This document shows positions 63,922 through 64,000 of a stretch of 64,000 nt of DNA, in pieces. The position numbers and the translations under genes were made by a program. This DNA comes from Bacteroidetes bacterium 37-13 (GTDB lineage: Bacteria > Bacteroidota > Bacteroidia > Chitinophagales > LD1): positions 78,428 through 142,427 of the forward strand of contig MKTC01000031.1 of the NCBI GenBank assembly GCA_001897535.1, read 5' to 3'. How positions within the stretch are numbered: position 1 is the stretch's first letter; each line of letters starts with the position of its first letter. Under the pieces are notes generated by a model. The model did no database searches. It saw only the letters and a program-made list of their open reading frames with translations, and was not told the origin of the DNA.

Positions 63922-63956
63922 CAAGAATCAAGAGCCAAGAACCAAGAGTCAAGAAG
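63922..63956 (+). repeat. Heptanucleotide tandem repeat (CAAGARN x5)
   Basis: Five head-to-tail units with a 7-bp period: CAAGAAT, CAAGAGC, CAAGAAC, CAAGAGT, CAAGAAG. The first five bases of every unit are identical, the sixth is A or G and the seventh is free. It lies in the intergenic stretch before the dehydrogenase start and resembles the degenerate units at 51724-51751. Confidence 0.8.
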
Positions 63957-63966
63957 GTTGTCTGCT

Positions 63967-64000
63967 ATGAGTTATGAGCAATGGGTTGTGAGTGATGCAC
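63967..64000 (+). repeat. Second heptanucleotide repeat at window end
   Basis: ATGAGTT, ATGAGCA, ATGGGTT, GTGAGTG, then ATGCAC: five units of 7 bp with an RTGRG core, running to the window edge. The unit differs from the neighbouring CAAGARN repeat but has the same period. Confidence 0.6.

Overview
The window is a stretch of low-GC chromosome from a member of the Bacteroidota. Several independent signs agree: type IX secretion (T9SS) C-terminal sorting domains on at least four surface or secreted proteins, including one gliding-motility-associated C-terminal (CHU_C-like) domain; a TonB-dependent receptor with an N-terminal carboxypeptidase-regulatory-like domain; repeated -7 promoter boxes of the Bacteroidota form TAnnTTTG; DUF4197, DUF4139, DUF2797 and PepSY-like families common in this phylum; and a pyrophosphatase of the Flavobacterium type. 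I cannot name the genus. No rRNA, tRNA, CRISPR array, prophage or intact transposon was recognised; the content is mainly core metabolism plus envelope biology.

Layout. 1-3323 is the 5' part of a giant secreted PKD-repeat protein that runs off the left edge. 3466-7483 holds a methyltransferase, a beta-barrel protein, a DUF2797 protein and an orphan histidine kinase. 7619-12650 holds malate dehydrogenase and then a tightly packed lgt / TerB-J-domain / SCP2-CoA-transferase / AEC-transporter run. 12831-19081 holds a membrane pyrophosphatase, a TonB receptor and rodA. 19146-22458 is a two-component system with a PepSY-like partner, then a phosphonatase-like hydrolase. 22690-30914 is a second two-component system driving a three-gene CzcCBA-type metal efflux pump. 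30998-34271 groups redox proteins: a lipoprotein cytochrome c, a group III truncated haemoglobin, an ECF sigma factor, folE and a flavohaemoprotein-type reductase. 34364-37810 is a SMUG2-like uracil glycosylase, a DUF488 protein and a TMTC-like GT-C/TPR membrane protein. 37813-41480 carries oxidase subunit III, a small CxxC membrane protein, a YkuK-like protein, a Crp/Fnr regulator and glutamate dehydrogenase.

41623-46200 is the most accessory-looking part: a T9SS-exported protein with a phage-tail-type S74 self-cleaving chaperone domain, a second T9SS cargo, an XRE regulator, and a non-coding stretch holding a small relic of the S74 gene followed by three consecutive hairpins. 46361-49389 encodes a Wzm/Wzt-like polysaccharide exporter and an outer-membrane protein. 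49477-57296 has a subtilisin-like protease, agmatine deiminase, three secreted proteins and an atypical SDR. 57293-63874 has tsaE, parC, hpd, a lipoprotein esterase and a saccharopine/alanine dehydrogenase-like enzyme. The window ends in heptanucleotide tandem repeats.

No single locus stands out as a complete new defence or mobile system. The best leads are the S74-T9SS surface protein with its relic and hairpin array, the haemoglobin / sigma / folE / reductase group with a GTTAC-palindrome control region, the SCP2-racemase fusion cotranscribed with lgt, the coupled SMUG2-DUF488 pair, and the TMTC-like glycosyltransferase candidate. Protein names are read from motifs and family memory; no database search was run.
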